In this document: piece by piece, positions 26,977 to 35,879 of the stretch
How the letters are laid out: each line of letters opens with the position of its first letter
Numbering within the stretch: the stretch's first letter is position 1
From: UBA12191 sp009937185
Lineage (GTDB): Bacteria > Planctomycetota > UBA8108 > UBA1146
Reading direction: 5' to 3'
DNA length: 64,000 nt
Assembly: GCA_938075155.1 (NCBI GenBank)
Contig: CALJGL010000011.1
Location: forward strand, 173,400-237,399
Made by a program: the position numbers and the translations under genes
Notes under the pieces: model-generated
What the model was told of the DNA's origin: nothing
Database searches by the model: none
What the model saw: the letters and a program-made list of their open reading frames with translations, nothing else

Positions 26977-27884
26977 ACTTGTCTACACCACAGGTGATTG
27001 AGGTTCTCGTTGTCGAAGATGATCCATTCGTCCGCGAGAGCATTCAGATCTATCTTGAAACAGAAGGATTCCAAGTACGAACAGCGAAGGATGGTCTTGT
27101 AGGACTGGAACGGATTCGTGAGCAAGAACCCGACGTCGCCCTCATCGATCTCAGGATGCCTCGAATGGACGGCATTGAACTTCTTCGACATATCAAGGAG
27201 TCCTATTCCGAGATTGAAGTCTTAATGGCTTCGGGTGCAGCAACACTTGAAAGTGCTCTCGACGCCATGAAGTTGGGTGCCTATTCCTACATTGAAAAGC
27301 CCATCGTCGATTTGGAAAATGATCTCAAAAATGTCATTCTCAAAGCTGCCGAACGTCGACGACTTCGGAGTACAAACTTGCAATTACAGGGTGACCTCCA
27401 AAGAGCACGTTATCAGGTTGAAAATTTGGAGCGGGGAAGTCAGCAATCTGGAACTTCCTCAAAGCTGTCACGTTGGCTTCGAGCAGGAGCGAGAACTCCC
27501 TTGCAAGACTGGAGGGAGAAATTATTCGACGAAATGGCTGCTGAAAATGTAATTCTATATCTTCGACAAAATGACAGATTACTCCCGGCTTATTCTCGGA
27601 ATTCCGCCATCGACATTGAATTAGAAACCCTTTCGACTCAGAGATTCCCCGACCCGGGCGAGAGTTGCAGGGAAGTGAACAGGCCTGGATTGTTTCCAGA
27701 ATCGGATCAAGTCCTCCTCTTTCCTCTCTATCTCTTTGGTCGACTCGAAGGCCTTCTTGCAGTCCCCGATAGACCTACCGGCCCCTTGCGAGAGAACTGG
27801 AAAGCCTCTATTCGGGAATTTGGAGATCTCGCGGCCGTCCATATCTGTGCAATTATGGGTACGACATCGACGACGACGGGTTGA
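26973..27884 (+). CDS. Response regulator with GAF-like C-terminal domain
   Basis: The ATG at 26973 overlaps the kinase stop (ATGA). Residues about 9-125 form a receiver domain with the acidic pair ED(15-17), phospho-acceptor Asp59 (ALIDLRMPRMDG), the switch Ser/Ala region (MASGAA) and Lys in YIEKP. The remaining 180 residues include a helix and a segment (NVILYLRQNDRLLPAYSRN ... VLLFPLYLFGRLEGLLAVPD) that looks like a degenerate GAF domain. There is no DNA-binding, AAA+ or enzymatic output domain, so output is probably through protein contact or ligand binding. The cognate partner is almost certainly the FHA kinase. Confidence 0.9.
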   Translation: MNLSTPQVIEVLVVEDDPFVRESIQIYLETEGFQVRTAKDGLVGLERIREQEPDVALIDLRMPRMDGIELLRHIKESYSEIEVLMASGAATLESALDAMKLGAYSYIEKPIVDLENDLKNVILKAAERRRLRSTNLQLQGDLQRARYQVENLERGSQQSGTSSKLSRWLRAGARTPLQDWREKLFDEMAAENVILYLRQNDRLLPAYSRNSAIDIELETLSTQRFPDPGESCREVNRPGLFPESDQVLLFPLYLFGRLEGLLAVPDRPTGPLRENWKASIREFGDLAAVHICAIMGTTSTTTG

Positions 27885-27941
27885 GACCCCGACTCTAATC
27901 CATTAAAAGCAAGGTGACCCCAAGGACCTCAAGGAGGCCCT

Positions 27942-30900
27942 TTGCTTACCTTCTTTAAAATTCTATGGCCGCAATGCTTGTGTATCTCACGATGCCTATT
28001 GATTTCTCTGGGCATCATTGTGGTATCGGGCTCCTCAGCGAGTGCTCAAAACGCCCCCTGGTTGGCCCCCCGATCAGCCGAATTCGACTCTATCGTTCGT
28101 CCTATTGATGAATCCTCCGCCGACTCCGATTACCAGGACGTGCGTCAAGCTTACCTCACGCTTGTTGAGCGACTCTTGGCCGGTGATCCCGGAGGTAGTA
28201 CTCCTGTCGGTGAAGGCCTTTTCGTCGGGGCAGGCCCATACCTCCGAGCCAGTCTTCAACGACTATCCCCTGTTTACAGAGAAAAAATCGTACAAGAACT
28301 GCGGCTGTTTGCCCGATCCCGTTTCTCCGCTGAACAATCCATCGGAATTAATCCTCAACTCGATCATCAAAGAGCTCGATTATTGATCGATCTCACACCG
28401 GACATTCTCGGTACTGAATGGCTTCAGCCACTGATAGCGGCCGCCTATGAAAGAGGCGATTTCAGTCAATGGCATCAACTTCAACACATCACCTCGGGAT
28501 GGGTCACTGAACGACAGAGCATAGAGTTCGCCGAAAACCACCAACGATACGGATCCGGTATCACAAGCCCGTCACCCGGAAACCTTGAATATCTCGAATC
28601 CAAACCGATCGACCTTGAATCACTCGAGCTGCCCACGGAAGACACGACCTGGAAACGTGGCATGAATCCGATCGGCGTGGCTTCGACAGCAACCATGATT
28701 TGGTGTCAAGACCAGAATAAAATCAGAGCTTTCCATCGAGCATCCGGGAACCTCATCTGGGAAAAAAACTTGAAACCGAGTTTAACTCGCCAGCGATCAC
28801 CTCATCTTCCGAGACAAAGATTGATTCCCTTGGTTCATGGGGATTTACTATTTTTCTCCTTCAATTCAGAGATCTCTTGCCTGAATTCCATCACCGGAGA
28901 ATTAGTGTGGACCCTTCCTCCAGAAAAACTTTTTGGAGAACCTCGAACCGACGATCGTTGGCGGCAACTGTCTTCTCCTATTGCTCTTCCAGGAGGAATT
29001 GGAATCGTGGGTTTGCGCTACGAAGGTACACGTGTCGAGTCTTATGGGATGAAGATTCAACGAAATGGCACAGTGCTCTGGATTCGCTCTCTCGGCGAGT
29101 CGACGGGAGCGACTTGGCTCGCCCTTCAGGGCGATCCAGCCCCACCCATCTATCTCAACGGACTCTTTCACTGGGCCTCAGGTCGAGGACACGTGCTTGC
29201 TCTTCGTGAGCAAGACGGAGCGGTTGTGTGGACTCGCGAATTTCATCCACGGGGCCCTATCGGGCTTTTAGACCACCTGCGATTTGGGTCTTTCCAGAGG
29301 CAATCCCTAATTTTAAGAAATGCTGCGCTCTTCCATTACTCGCCTGGAACAGGAAGCTTGTTTCAAATAGAAGCGCAATCTGGAAGATTGCTTTCGACAC
29401 TTCCTTTATCCCAAGAAGTGATCTGGAACGTGTCGAAAGATGGGGATCGATGCCTATTCACGGACTCGCAAGGGCGAACGACATCCTGGTCTGGCTTTCA
29501 AAATTCGAATCCCGTTTTCCAGTGGCAACGGGAGATCCCGTCACGAATAAAAAGTGCTCCACTCGCTCTCGGATTGTCGCCCGATGGTGACGTATGGGCG
29601 ATACATGAAGATTCAATCTCCATCGCTGATCCTGATGGGAATTGGCTATTACATCAGGCGACTTCGAATGATTACAACGATGCGGTCTTACTTGAGAATG
29701 GCATAGCAGCCTTCTCAGAATCAGGCTCAAGCTGGATCTCTACGAAGTCAGTGGAGAATGTAGACACCGATAACAAAACAAAAGCCCTACTCTCTCTCAT
29801 ACATCAACCCGGTAACTTCCCAGAGAAAACCCTCGATGCTCTCCGAGATCTAAGTGGCTATGAAAACCGAGAGAGATCGCTCAGGCGACAGGTCCGCTTG
29901 ACTCTAGATCGTAATGATCTCGACATTCCACAGAAACTGAGAACCCCTCTCGAAGTCGCATTGATCAGTGCTGAGCTCAATTCTGAAAATCGACTCAGAG
30001 TGGCTTGGCAAAGAGCGCTCAATGCGCGAGATATCGGTGCATATGCCACTTCGAGTTCTATTTGCCAGATGATCCTCAGTGAAACCGTACTCTCACTTGA
30101 GCGGAACGTTCTCGCCTTAACAGGTGGACGAAAGTCTTCGAGCCTCATCGGATTTACCGCGTTGTTACTCGAACTGGATAAAAAACCTGGAGGAATGGAA
30201 CGAGTTCAGAAACGAGAAGAAAAAGCTCAACGAGAACTCTCTCAAATCGATATCCAAGATCCTCGACTATGGAAATCACTTGCGGCGAGACGACCTGGTT
30301 GTCCCACTGGAAGAGGTGCACGTTTACAAGCGGCGGAATCATACTATCGCTCTGGAGACCTCGAGAGCTGTATTCAACAGCTCAACTTCCTAGTCACTGC
30401 GGAGCCTACTAGTGAAGAGAGTATCGTGGCGAGACTTCGGAAGATTGAAGTTCTCAGAGAACAAGGGCAAAAGAGAAAAGCGATTGAGGCGCTAAATGAT
30501 TTGAAAGACTCCCATGGATCACTGGGAATCACTCGCACTATTGATAGCACCGTCACCAATACGACTCTCGGAGAGAGACTCGATCAAATCCGCTCCGAGA
30601 TGGGAAGCCCTGTCCCTAAGACTCCATCGGTCCCTGGCTTTCCTCTTCAACTGGCTTGGTCGGGACGATTTGAACTGGAGCATCTTCGATCTACATCGGT
30701 TCACCCTTTGACAGAAATTGAATCCCTCGTCGGTGACCCGCGAATGCTTCTTTTGACGCTCTCAGGAGCACGCATGATCGATACCAAAAATGGTAAATCT
30801 CTTTGGAATTCTGATTTATCAAAAACCCTTCCCCGATCACGGGGTGGAATCATTCTCGATCGAAGCGCGAGAGCCCCTGACCTTTTACATATAGATGCTG

Positions 30901-32864
30901 AGAAAATTGTCCTGAGAAAAAACCATTCGATATTGTGCCTAGAGACGACCACTGGGAATATTTTATGGTTCTGGGACCTCCCACAAGGGGATAACGATCG
31001 CCTTGAAAAGTGTATCTCAGACTCCGAGACGGTACTGATAACGACCAGTGTTGAAGAGATCATGTCGCTGTCTGTTTCAACGGGTGAGCTTTTATGGAAG
31101 AAAAAACTAAACGGGATTCTCGCTTCTGCTCCAGTGCTCGAGGATGAATTTTTGTTACTGGGGTACGCGATTCCCGACAAAGTTGAAATCCGAAATGTCT
31201 CTGACGGTGAAGTCTCAGAGTCCTGGGAACTGGAAGGCGAAGTTTCCGGTTTAGCCTGCTCCCCATTGGTCAGCGAATGGGGCCCACTAGTAGGAACCCA
31301 AGGCGGCCTTATTGAACAAAGAGATTGGCAAGGAAACCTTCTTTGGAATTTACAACTCCCCCACGCCATTTCAAATCTGCATATACTGGCTGATAAAAAA
31401 CAATTAGTTTCAGAAATGTTTTGGAGCGAAGCTCATCCGACTTTGTTCGGAATTGAGATTTCGACGGGATCGATTTGCTGGAAAAAATCACTCCCTCAGG
31501 AAAAGCGACGTATTTCTGCAATCCACTCGATGGATTCAGAACTGATCATCGTGTGTGGTGATTTCCTGCAAAGAAACCTGCAGTGTATCGATGCCAGACT
31601 GGTCAAAGACTTAAGTTCCATTCCAGAAGCAGAGTTGATGTGGAACCGAGATCTCGCTCAAGCATACGATACTGTTGAACTTTCTGAGCATGGAGACTGG
31701 CTTCTTGTCGTAGACAAGTTGCGCGGAGATTTAACCATTCTTGATCGGCATACAGGAACTCCGCTTCGTCAGAGAAACGGATTATCGGAGATGACTCGAT
31801 TTACTCGTCCCCTAGGTCGACTACACCATGCTTCAATTATTCATGATCAACTGATCACGGTTTCTGCCCGAGGAACCGCAGCATTCAGTTCACTCAATCG
31901 TGAGACCGCATACCAAAAGGAATGGGAAAGAGTCGAAAAATTTCTAAATGACGATTCTCTTAGTACTCCAAGATCTGATTCAAAGACACTCAGTTCTCTC
32001 GATATTGAAATCGCAGAACTGGAAAATATTCTCCAAGACACACTTTCCGTCATCCCTGATCGGTTGGATGCCAGTTGGAGACTCGAATCCGCTGAGAGGC
32101 TTCGTGCAAAAAGAGCGCTCGAAGTGGTCGACGTTCCTTTCATGCCTGTGCCGCCATTGATCGATGGCTCTCTCGCCGAACCTTGGGGAATCATGGCAGG
32201 AATCCCTATTGAAAAACCTCGTCACATCAGAGCTCTTCAAGGGATCGGCGAAATCCGTATCCCCTACAAAGACCGAGCAGACCTTTCTGGCCGTGTCTTT
32301 TTAGGCTGGAGCGAAGCTGGACTGCACCTGGCTATCGAAGTGGAAGACGACCATATCACCTCTCATGATCGAGATGCCAAGCGCTGGGTGGGAGATTGTC
32401 TTCTGTTGGTCCTCGATACTCTCGGTGACGGAGGCCAAAGGCCTCGCTCGGATGACCAAGTTATCACACTTGCTTTCGTCCCCCCGCCAAAGCAGCCCGA
32501 TCCAGAAGAGGATGAAAATGGAGAGAACTCGGAAGATTCCCCGGATGCTCCATTTCCTGAAGAAGATGAGGAAGAGGAACTTGAAGGAGAGCATGTCGTC
32601 ATGAAACGCGCCGATCGCATGGGCGTGACCTATGAAATGACAATTCCGTGGACAACGATTCTGGCTTCGAGAGAGAATGCCTCAGAGAAGCCTTGGCCGG
32701 GACTCCAAATGGGGCTCGGAATTGCGGTGACAGATGATGACACCGGTACAGGAGCGACCAAATATTTGGGCCTGACACCCGGCATTGTTCTGCATAAAGA
32801 GATGGATCGGTTGTGGGAAGGCTGCTGTCCCGATCTACTGTTACCGATAAGACTGGTCGAATAG
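27942..32864 (+). CDS. Giant secreted protein: two PQQ-like beta-propellers, TPR-like linker and CBM9-like domain
   Basis: The start is TTG 27942 with AAGGAGG 4 nt upstream. A signal peptide (about 1-35, SASAQ cleavage) directs 1640 residues to the periplasm. From about 240 to 600 PQQ-type blades recur (SGNLIWEKNL, TGELVWTLPP, DGAVVWTREF). Residues about 640-890 are helical with a TPR-like hairpin (AAESYYRSGDLESCIQQLNFLV). From about 900 to 1380 a second set of blades occurs (NGKSLWNSDL, TGNILWFWDL, TGELLWKKKL, TGSICWKKSL). Residues about 1400-1640 resemble a CBM9-type carbohydrate-binding fold (PLIDGSLAEPWG, GRVFLGWSEAGLHLAIEVED, TYEMTIPW), interrupted by an acidic loop near 1515-1545. It could be an outer-surface scaffold or a BamB-like assembly factor with glycan binding; there is no enzyme signature. 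Confidence 0.85.
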   Translation: MLTFFKILWPQCLCISRCLLISLGIIVVSGSSASAQNAPWLAPRSAEFDSIVRPIDESSADSDYQDVRQAYLTLVERLLAGDPGGSTPVGEGLFVGAGPYLRASLQRLSPVYREKIVQELRLFARSRFSAEQSIGINPQLDHQRARLLIDLTPDILGTEWLQPLIAAAYERGDFSQWHQLQHITSGWVTERQSIEFAENHQRYGSGITSPSPGNLEYLESKPIDLESLELPTEDTTWKRGMNPIGVASTATMIWCQDQNKIRAFHRASGNLIWEKNLKPSLTRQRSPHLPRQRLIPLVHGDLLFFSFNSEISCLNSITGELVWTLPPEKLFGEPRTDDRWRQLSSPIALPGGIGIVGLRYEGTRVESYGMKIQRNGTVLWIRSLGESTGATWLALQGDPAPPIYLNGLFHWASGRGHVLALREQDGAVVWTREFHPRGPIGLLDHLRFGSFQRQSLILRNAALFHYSPGTGSLFQIEAQSGRLLSTLPLSQEVIWNVSKDGDRCLFTDSQGRTTSWSGFQNSNPVFQWQREIPSRIKSAPLALGLSPDGDVWAIHEDSISIADPDGNWLLHQATSNDYNDAVLLENGIAAFSESGSSWISTKSVENVDTDNKTKALLSLIHQPGNFPEKTLDALRDLSGYENRERSLRRQVRLTLDRNDLDIPQKLRTPLEVALISAELNSENRLRVAWQRALNARDIGAYATSSSICQMILSETVLSLERNVLALTGGRKSSSLIGFTALLLELDKKPGGMERVQKREEKAQRELSQIDIQDPRLWKSLAARRPGCPTGRGARLQAAESYYRSGDLESCIQQLNFLVTAEPTSEESIVARLRKIEVLREQGQKRKAIEALNDLKDSHGSLGITRTIDSTVTNTTLGERLDQIRSEMGSPVPKTPSVPGFPLQLAWSGRFELEHLRSTSVHPLTEIESLVGDPRMLLLTLSGARMIDTKNGKSLWNSDLSKTLPRSRGGIILDRSARAPDLLHIDAEKIVLRKNHSILCLETTTGNILWFWDLPQGDNDRLEKCISDSETVLITTSVEEIMSLSVSTGELLWKKKLNGILASAPVLEDEFLLLGYAIPDKVEIRNVSDGEVSESWELEGEVSGLACSPLVSEWGPLVGTQGGLIEQRDWQGNLLWNLQLPHAISNLHILADKKQLVSEMFWSEAHPTLFGIEISTGSICWKKSLPQEKRRISAIHSMDSELIIVCGDFLQRNLQCIDARLVKDLSSIPEAELMWNRDLAQAYDTVELSEHGDWLLVVDKLRGDLTILDRHTGTPLRQRNGLSEMTRFTRPLGRLHHASIIHDQLITVSARGTAAFSSLNRETAYQKEWERVEKFLNDDSLSTPRSDSKTLSSLDIEIAELENILQDTLSVIPDRLDASWRLESAERLRAKRALEVVDVPFMPVPPLIDGSLAEPWGIMAGIPIEKPRHIRALQGIGEIRIPYKDRADLSGRVFLGWSEAGLHLAIEVEDDHITSHDRDAKRWVGDCLLLVLDTLGDGGQRPRSDDQVITLAFVPPPKQPDPEEDENGENSEDSPDAPFPEEDEEEELEGEHVVMKRADRMGVTYEMTIPWTTILASRENASEKPWPGLQMGLGIAVTDDDTGTGATKYLGLTPGIVLHKEMDRLWEGCCPDLLLPIRLVE

Positions 32865-32932
32865 GAAAACTGATACTCATACTGAGTGCGACACGGGGAT
32901 TTCGAATTTTGCTGGGGAAGTAGGGAATAATC

Positions 32933-34243
32933 TTGGATTCCAGATGGTGGCCATTCCTGTGCCTGCTTTTTGCAGGGTGCGTCACTCCAGTCGATGGAGA
33001 CCGGGGAATTCCACCCTTTTACGTCGAACGAGAAGAGACTCTTCCCGATGGCGACAAACTGAAATCCCAGCATTTCTGGCCTTTTTACTCCAGTGCTGAG
33101 AGTTCAGAAATGAAAGAGACCCGAATCCTCTGGCCTCTCTATATGGATCGATCAGAACCCAACAGAAACCAAACCTGGGTTATCCCCATCTATCACCGAT
33201 CGGTCTACAACCACTCAGAAACCCGCAAAGACATCGATGGATTTTTACTGCCCATACTCCTCTGGGGATCCGATCCTGAGGAGGGTGACTATCTCGCTCT
33301 CGGTCCCCTTGGTGGGACCATTAAGGGTTTGCTCGGAAAAGACCGTATCGATTACCTCTTGTTTCCCTTGTGGGCAAGACTTCAAGACAGAGATCAAGTC
33401 GCAGAGCACTACCTATTCCCCATCGCCGGTAGGGATTACGGCCCTCTACGAAATGGTTGGCGGATTTTCCCTTTTTATGGGGAATCGGAAGGAACCACTC
33501 TCGATGGGCGCGTCAGAGACCGCTCTCGGACCATCATGTGGCCCTTCTGGAATGAGAAGCTGAGTCGACTCGATTCAGATAACCCCATTTCGGCTTGGTG
33601 GCTCTGGCCCTTCTATGGCCTGATTGAATCCAATCATCGAATTCAGCGCTCCATCGCTTTCCCACTCTGGCTGGAAGAGCACGATTCAAGAACGATGACT
33701 TCCAGTTGGTCGCTGTTTCCATGGACGATTGGAACTCGTAAAGGAAATTGGAACAGGGTCGAACTCTATCCCTTTTGGGGATTTCATGAGAGACCCGGAC
33801 TCTCAAAGGGTTTCACCTTATGGCCTATCTGGCAATGGGAGTCTCAGAAGACGGGAAGAAAAACCCGCGAGGTCCGAAGACTATTTCCATTCTGGAAATC
33901 GATCGATGAAACGAAATCGAATGGGGAATCCACCTCAGAGAGACTGTTGTGGCCGATGGCACGTTGGCAAAAAAGTGCCGACGGTAAAACGAGAGGTGCT
34001 TTCCCGGCTTTGCTTCCTTTTGACGCACCTCGAGGGTTTAATTGGTCACACGGCAGAGCCACGCGCCTGGCCCGTTGGAATAAGGATTCCGAGGGATGGG
34101 ACTTTGAGTTTCTTTGGGGTCTCTTCACCTCGTCAAAACGGAGCAAAATCACTGAATTTTCTCTACTTGGAGGACTCATCTCCAAAGAACGTAGCGAGCG
34201 ATCAGATGACACCCGGTGGCGACTCCTGTACATTTCTTTCTGA
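32933..34243 (+). CDS. Lipoprotein built of W/F-P repeats
   Basis: The start is TTG 32933. A short signal with lipobox (LCLLFAGC, Cys16) predicts a lipoprotein. The 420-residue body carries at least fourteen copies of a short aromatic motif, [LIMFV]-[WFYI]-P-[FLIMW]-[WYAL], spaced by about 20-35 residues: FWPFYSS, LWPLYMD, VIPIYHR, LFPLWAR, LFPIAGR, IFPFYGE, MWPFWNE, LWPFYGL, AFPLWLE, LYPFWGF, LWPIWQW, LFPFWKS, LWPMARW. Charged Arg/Asp/Glu/Lys stretches lie between them. The pattern suggests repeated beta-hairpins forming a solenoid or barrel. The mlaE gene begins 69 bp downstream, so a role in the envelope or outer membrane is plausible. I do not recognise the family by name. Confidence 0.8.
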   Translation: MDSRWWPFLCLLFAGCVTPVDGDRGIPPFYVEREETLPDGDKLKSQHFWPFYSSAESSEMKETRILWPLYMDRSEPNRNQTWVIPIYHRSVYNHSETRKDIDGFLLPILLWGSDPEEGDYLALGPLGGTIKGLLGKDRIDYLLFPLWARLQDRDQVAEHYLFPIAGRDYGPLRNGWRIFPFYGESEGTTLDGRVRDRSRTIMWPFWNEKLSRLDSDNPISAWWLWPFYGLIESNHRIQRSIAFPLWLEEHDSRTMTSSWSLFPWTIGTRKGNWNRVELYPFWGFHERPGLSKGFTLWPIWQWESQKTGRKTREVRRLFPFWKSIDETKSNGESTSERLLWPMARWQKSADGKTRGAFPALLPFDAPRGFNWSHGRATRLARWNKDSEGWDFEFLWGLFTSSKRSKITEFSLLGGLISKERSERSDDTRWRLLYISF

Positions 34244-34311
34244 ACACCCCACTTCAGGCTTGGGAGTTCAAAGGGGAACCGACTCTATCGGGTCGTGGGA
34301 AATGGAGAATA

Positions 34312-35091
34312 ATGACGGGCTGGATACAGGCCCTAGGTGGCTTTCTCGGACGTAGTGCCGAAACCACAGGATATGGTCTCGTTCTTCTCGCAAGAACGAT
34401 TCTCAGCCTCCCTCATCTCTTCAGTCGAAGAAGACTGAGGGATTGTCTCGACCTATGCTTCACCTACTGCTTAGGATCTTTCACTGTCACCGCGGTCGTC
34501 GCGTTGTTTACAGGAATGATACTCGCCTTGAACGGCGGAGATTCACTCGCCTCACTCGGCCAAGAAAATCTCATCGGTAGAATCGTGGCCATCTCTATGA
34601 TTCGCGAGATGGGCCCGTTTATGACAGCTCTCATTCTCACAGCGAGCCTTGGTAGCGGTATTGCCGCCGAGATCGGAACCATGCGCGTTTCAGAAGAAAT
34701 TGACGCACTGCGTATCATGTCCATTTCTCCCATTAGATTTTTGGTTCTTCCACGCCTAGTCGCACTGACTCTGATCACCCCCGTCATGACAATCTTTGCC
34801 GGGTTCATCGGGATTCTCGGAGCCAGCATCGTTGCCGCCAATAATTTCGGTGTGACTTGGATCGCATTTTCGAATGATGCTCTGGAAAACCTGTCGACCG
34901 GAGATGTGTATATCGGATTGATCAAATCGGTCGTATTCGGCATCACGATCGCAACTGTAGGAGCCACCCAAGGCCTCCTTACAAAAGGAGGCGCGACGGG
35001 AGTCGGAGAAGCCGCACGTCGCGCAGTCGTGATTACATTCCTACTCGTGATCATTCAGGGCTACTATCTCTCATGGGTATACCTCGCATGA
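34312..35091 (+). CDS. mlaE: MlaE-type ABC transporter permease
   Basis: MlaE is the membrane subunit of the Mla phospholipid-trafficking ABC transporter. The start is ATG 34312 with GGAGA upstream; a longer frame from 34216 would overlap the lipoprotein gene. The 259 residues contain the conserved family core: TGMILALNGGDSLASLG, ISMIREMGPFMTALILTASLGSGIAAEIGTMRVSEEIDALRIM and LPRLVALTLITPVMTIFAGFIG, plus several membrane helices. Its stop overlaps the ATG of the ATPase gene. With the next two genes it makes a complete inner-membrane MlaFED core. Confidence 0.94.
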   Translation: MTGWIQALGGFLGRSAETTGYGLVLLARTILSLPHLFSRRRLRDCLDLCFTYCLGSFTVTAVVALFTGMILALNGGDSLASLGQENLIGRIVAISMIREMGPFMTALILTASLGSGIAAEIGTMRVSEEIDALRIMSISPIRFLVLPRLVALTLITPVMTIFAGFIGILGASIVAANNFGVTWIAFSNDALENLSTGDVYIGLIKSVVFGITIATVGATQGLLTKGGATGVGEAARRAVVITFLLVIIQGYYLSWVYLA

Positions 35092-35879
35092 TTCTATTGG
35101 AAAACCTCACTAAGATTCTGGGCGGAAAGGCCATTCTCAATGGCCTCGATCTCCAAATTGAAACAGGAGAGACATTGGTTCTCCTTGGACGCTCAGGGAC
35201 CGGGAAAAGTGTCACACTGCGACATATCGTAGGACTGATGACGCCAGACAGTGGACGCGTGGAGGTTCTCGGAAAAGAGATCTCGGGACATTCTGAAGAA
35301 GAACTCAAATTTGTCCGAAGCAAAGTAGGCTATCTCTTTCAAGATGGAGCACTTCTGAATTGGCTCACCGTTGAAGAGAATGTCGCACTTCCCTTAAAGG
35401 AATTTGGTAAAACTCCAACTTCTGAAATCAATGATCGAGTCCAGGAAGTTCTTAAAGAAGTCGAATTGGATTTTCACGGTGACAAATTCCCCTCGGAGAT
35501 TTCCGGCGGAATGAGAAAGCGAGCGGGTCTAGCGAGAGCGTTAATTTCTCGCCCAGAAATCGTCCTACATGACGAACCGACCTCCGGACTGGACCCGATT
35601 TCCTCCAGCATCATCAATGGACTCGTTAATCGCTTAAAATCGAGTGGCATTACACAAGTACTTGTCACACATGACATGCATTCCGCATTTGAAGTAGCGG
35701 ATCGAATCGCACTGCTGCATGAGGGGAAAATACGTTCCCTCGGTAATGTCGAAGAGATTCGGAATTCCGCAGACGAAGCTGTTCAACAGTTTCTTGACGG
35801 AAAAATCAAAGGCCCCCTCACACAGGGAGCTATCGATGGTGTTTGTGATTCTGAAGAGAACGGAAACGAGGCAACATGA
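35088..35879 (+). CDS. mlaF: MlaF-type ABC transporter ATPase
   Basis: This is the ATPase that powers lipid movement through MlaE/MlaD. Its 263 residues contain Walker A GRSGTGKS, the Q-loop YLFQDGALLNWLTVEENV, signature SGGMRKRAGLARAL (the GMRKR form typical of MlaF), Walker B EIVLHDEPTSGLDP and switch His VTHDM. The ATG overlaps the mlaE stop by 4 bp, and its own stop overlaps mlaD. It is specific to the Mla/TrcAD class rather than to general importers. Confidence 0.95.
   Translation: MILLENLTKILGGKAILNGLDLQIETGETLVLLGRSGTGKSVTLRHIVGLMTPDSGRVEVLGKEISGHSEEELKFVRSKVGYLFQDGALLNWLTVEENVALPLKEFGKTPTSEINDRVQEVLKEVELDFHGDKFPSEISGGMRKRAGLARALISRPEIVLHDEPTSGLDPISSSIINGLVNRLKSSGITQVLVTHDMHSAFEVADRIALLHEGKIRSLGNVEEIRNSADEAVQQFLDGKIKGPLTQGAIDGVCDSEENGNEAT

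Noticed and set aside
33729..34355. 208-codon plus-strand frame across the end of the repeat lipoprotein gene.
   Set aside because: The other frame has a lipobox and regular aromatic-Pro repeats to its end; this frame has no signature.
34464..35054. 196-codon frame antisense to mlaE.
   Set aside because: Antisense to conserved MlaE motifs; low-complexity hydrophobic mirror.
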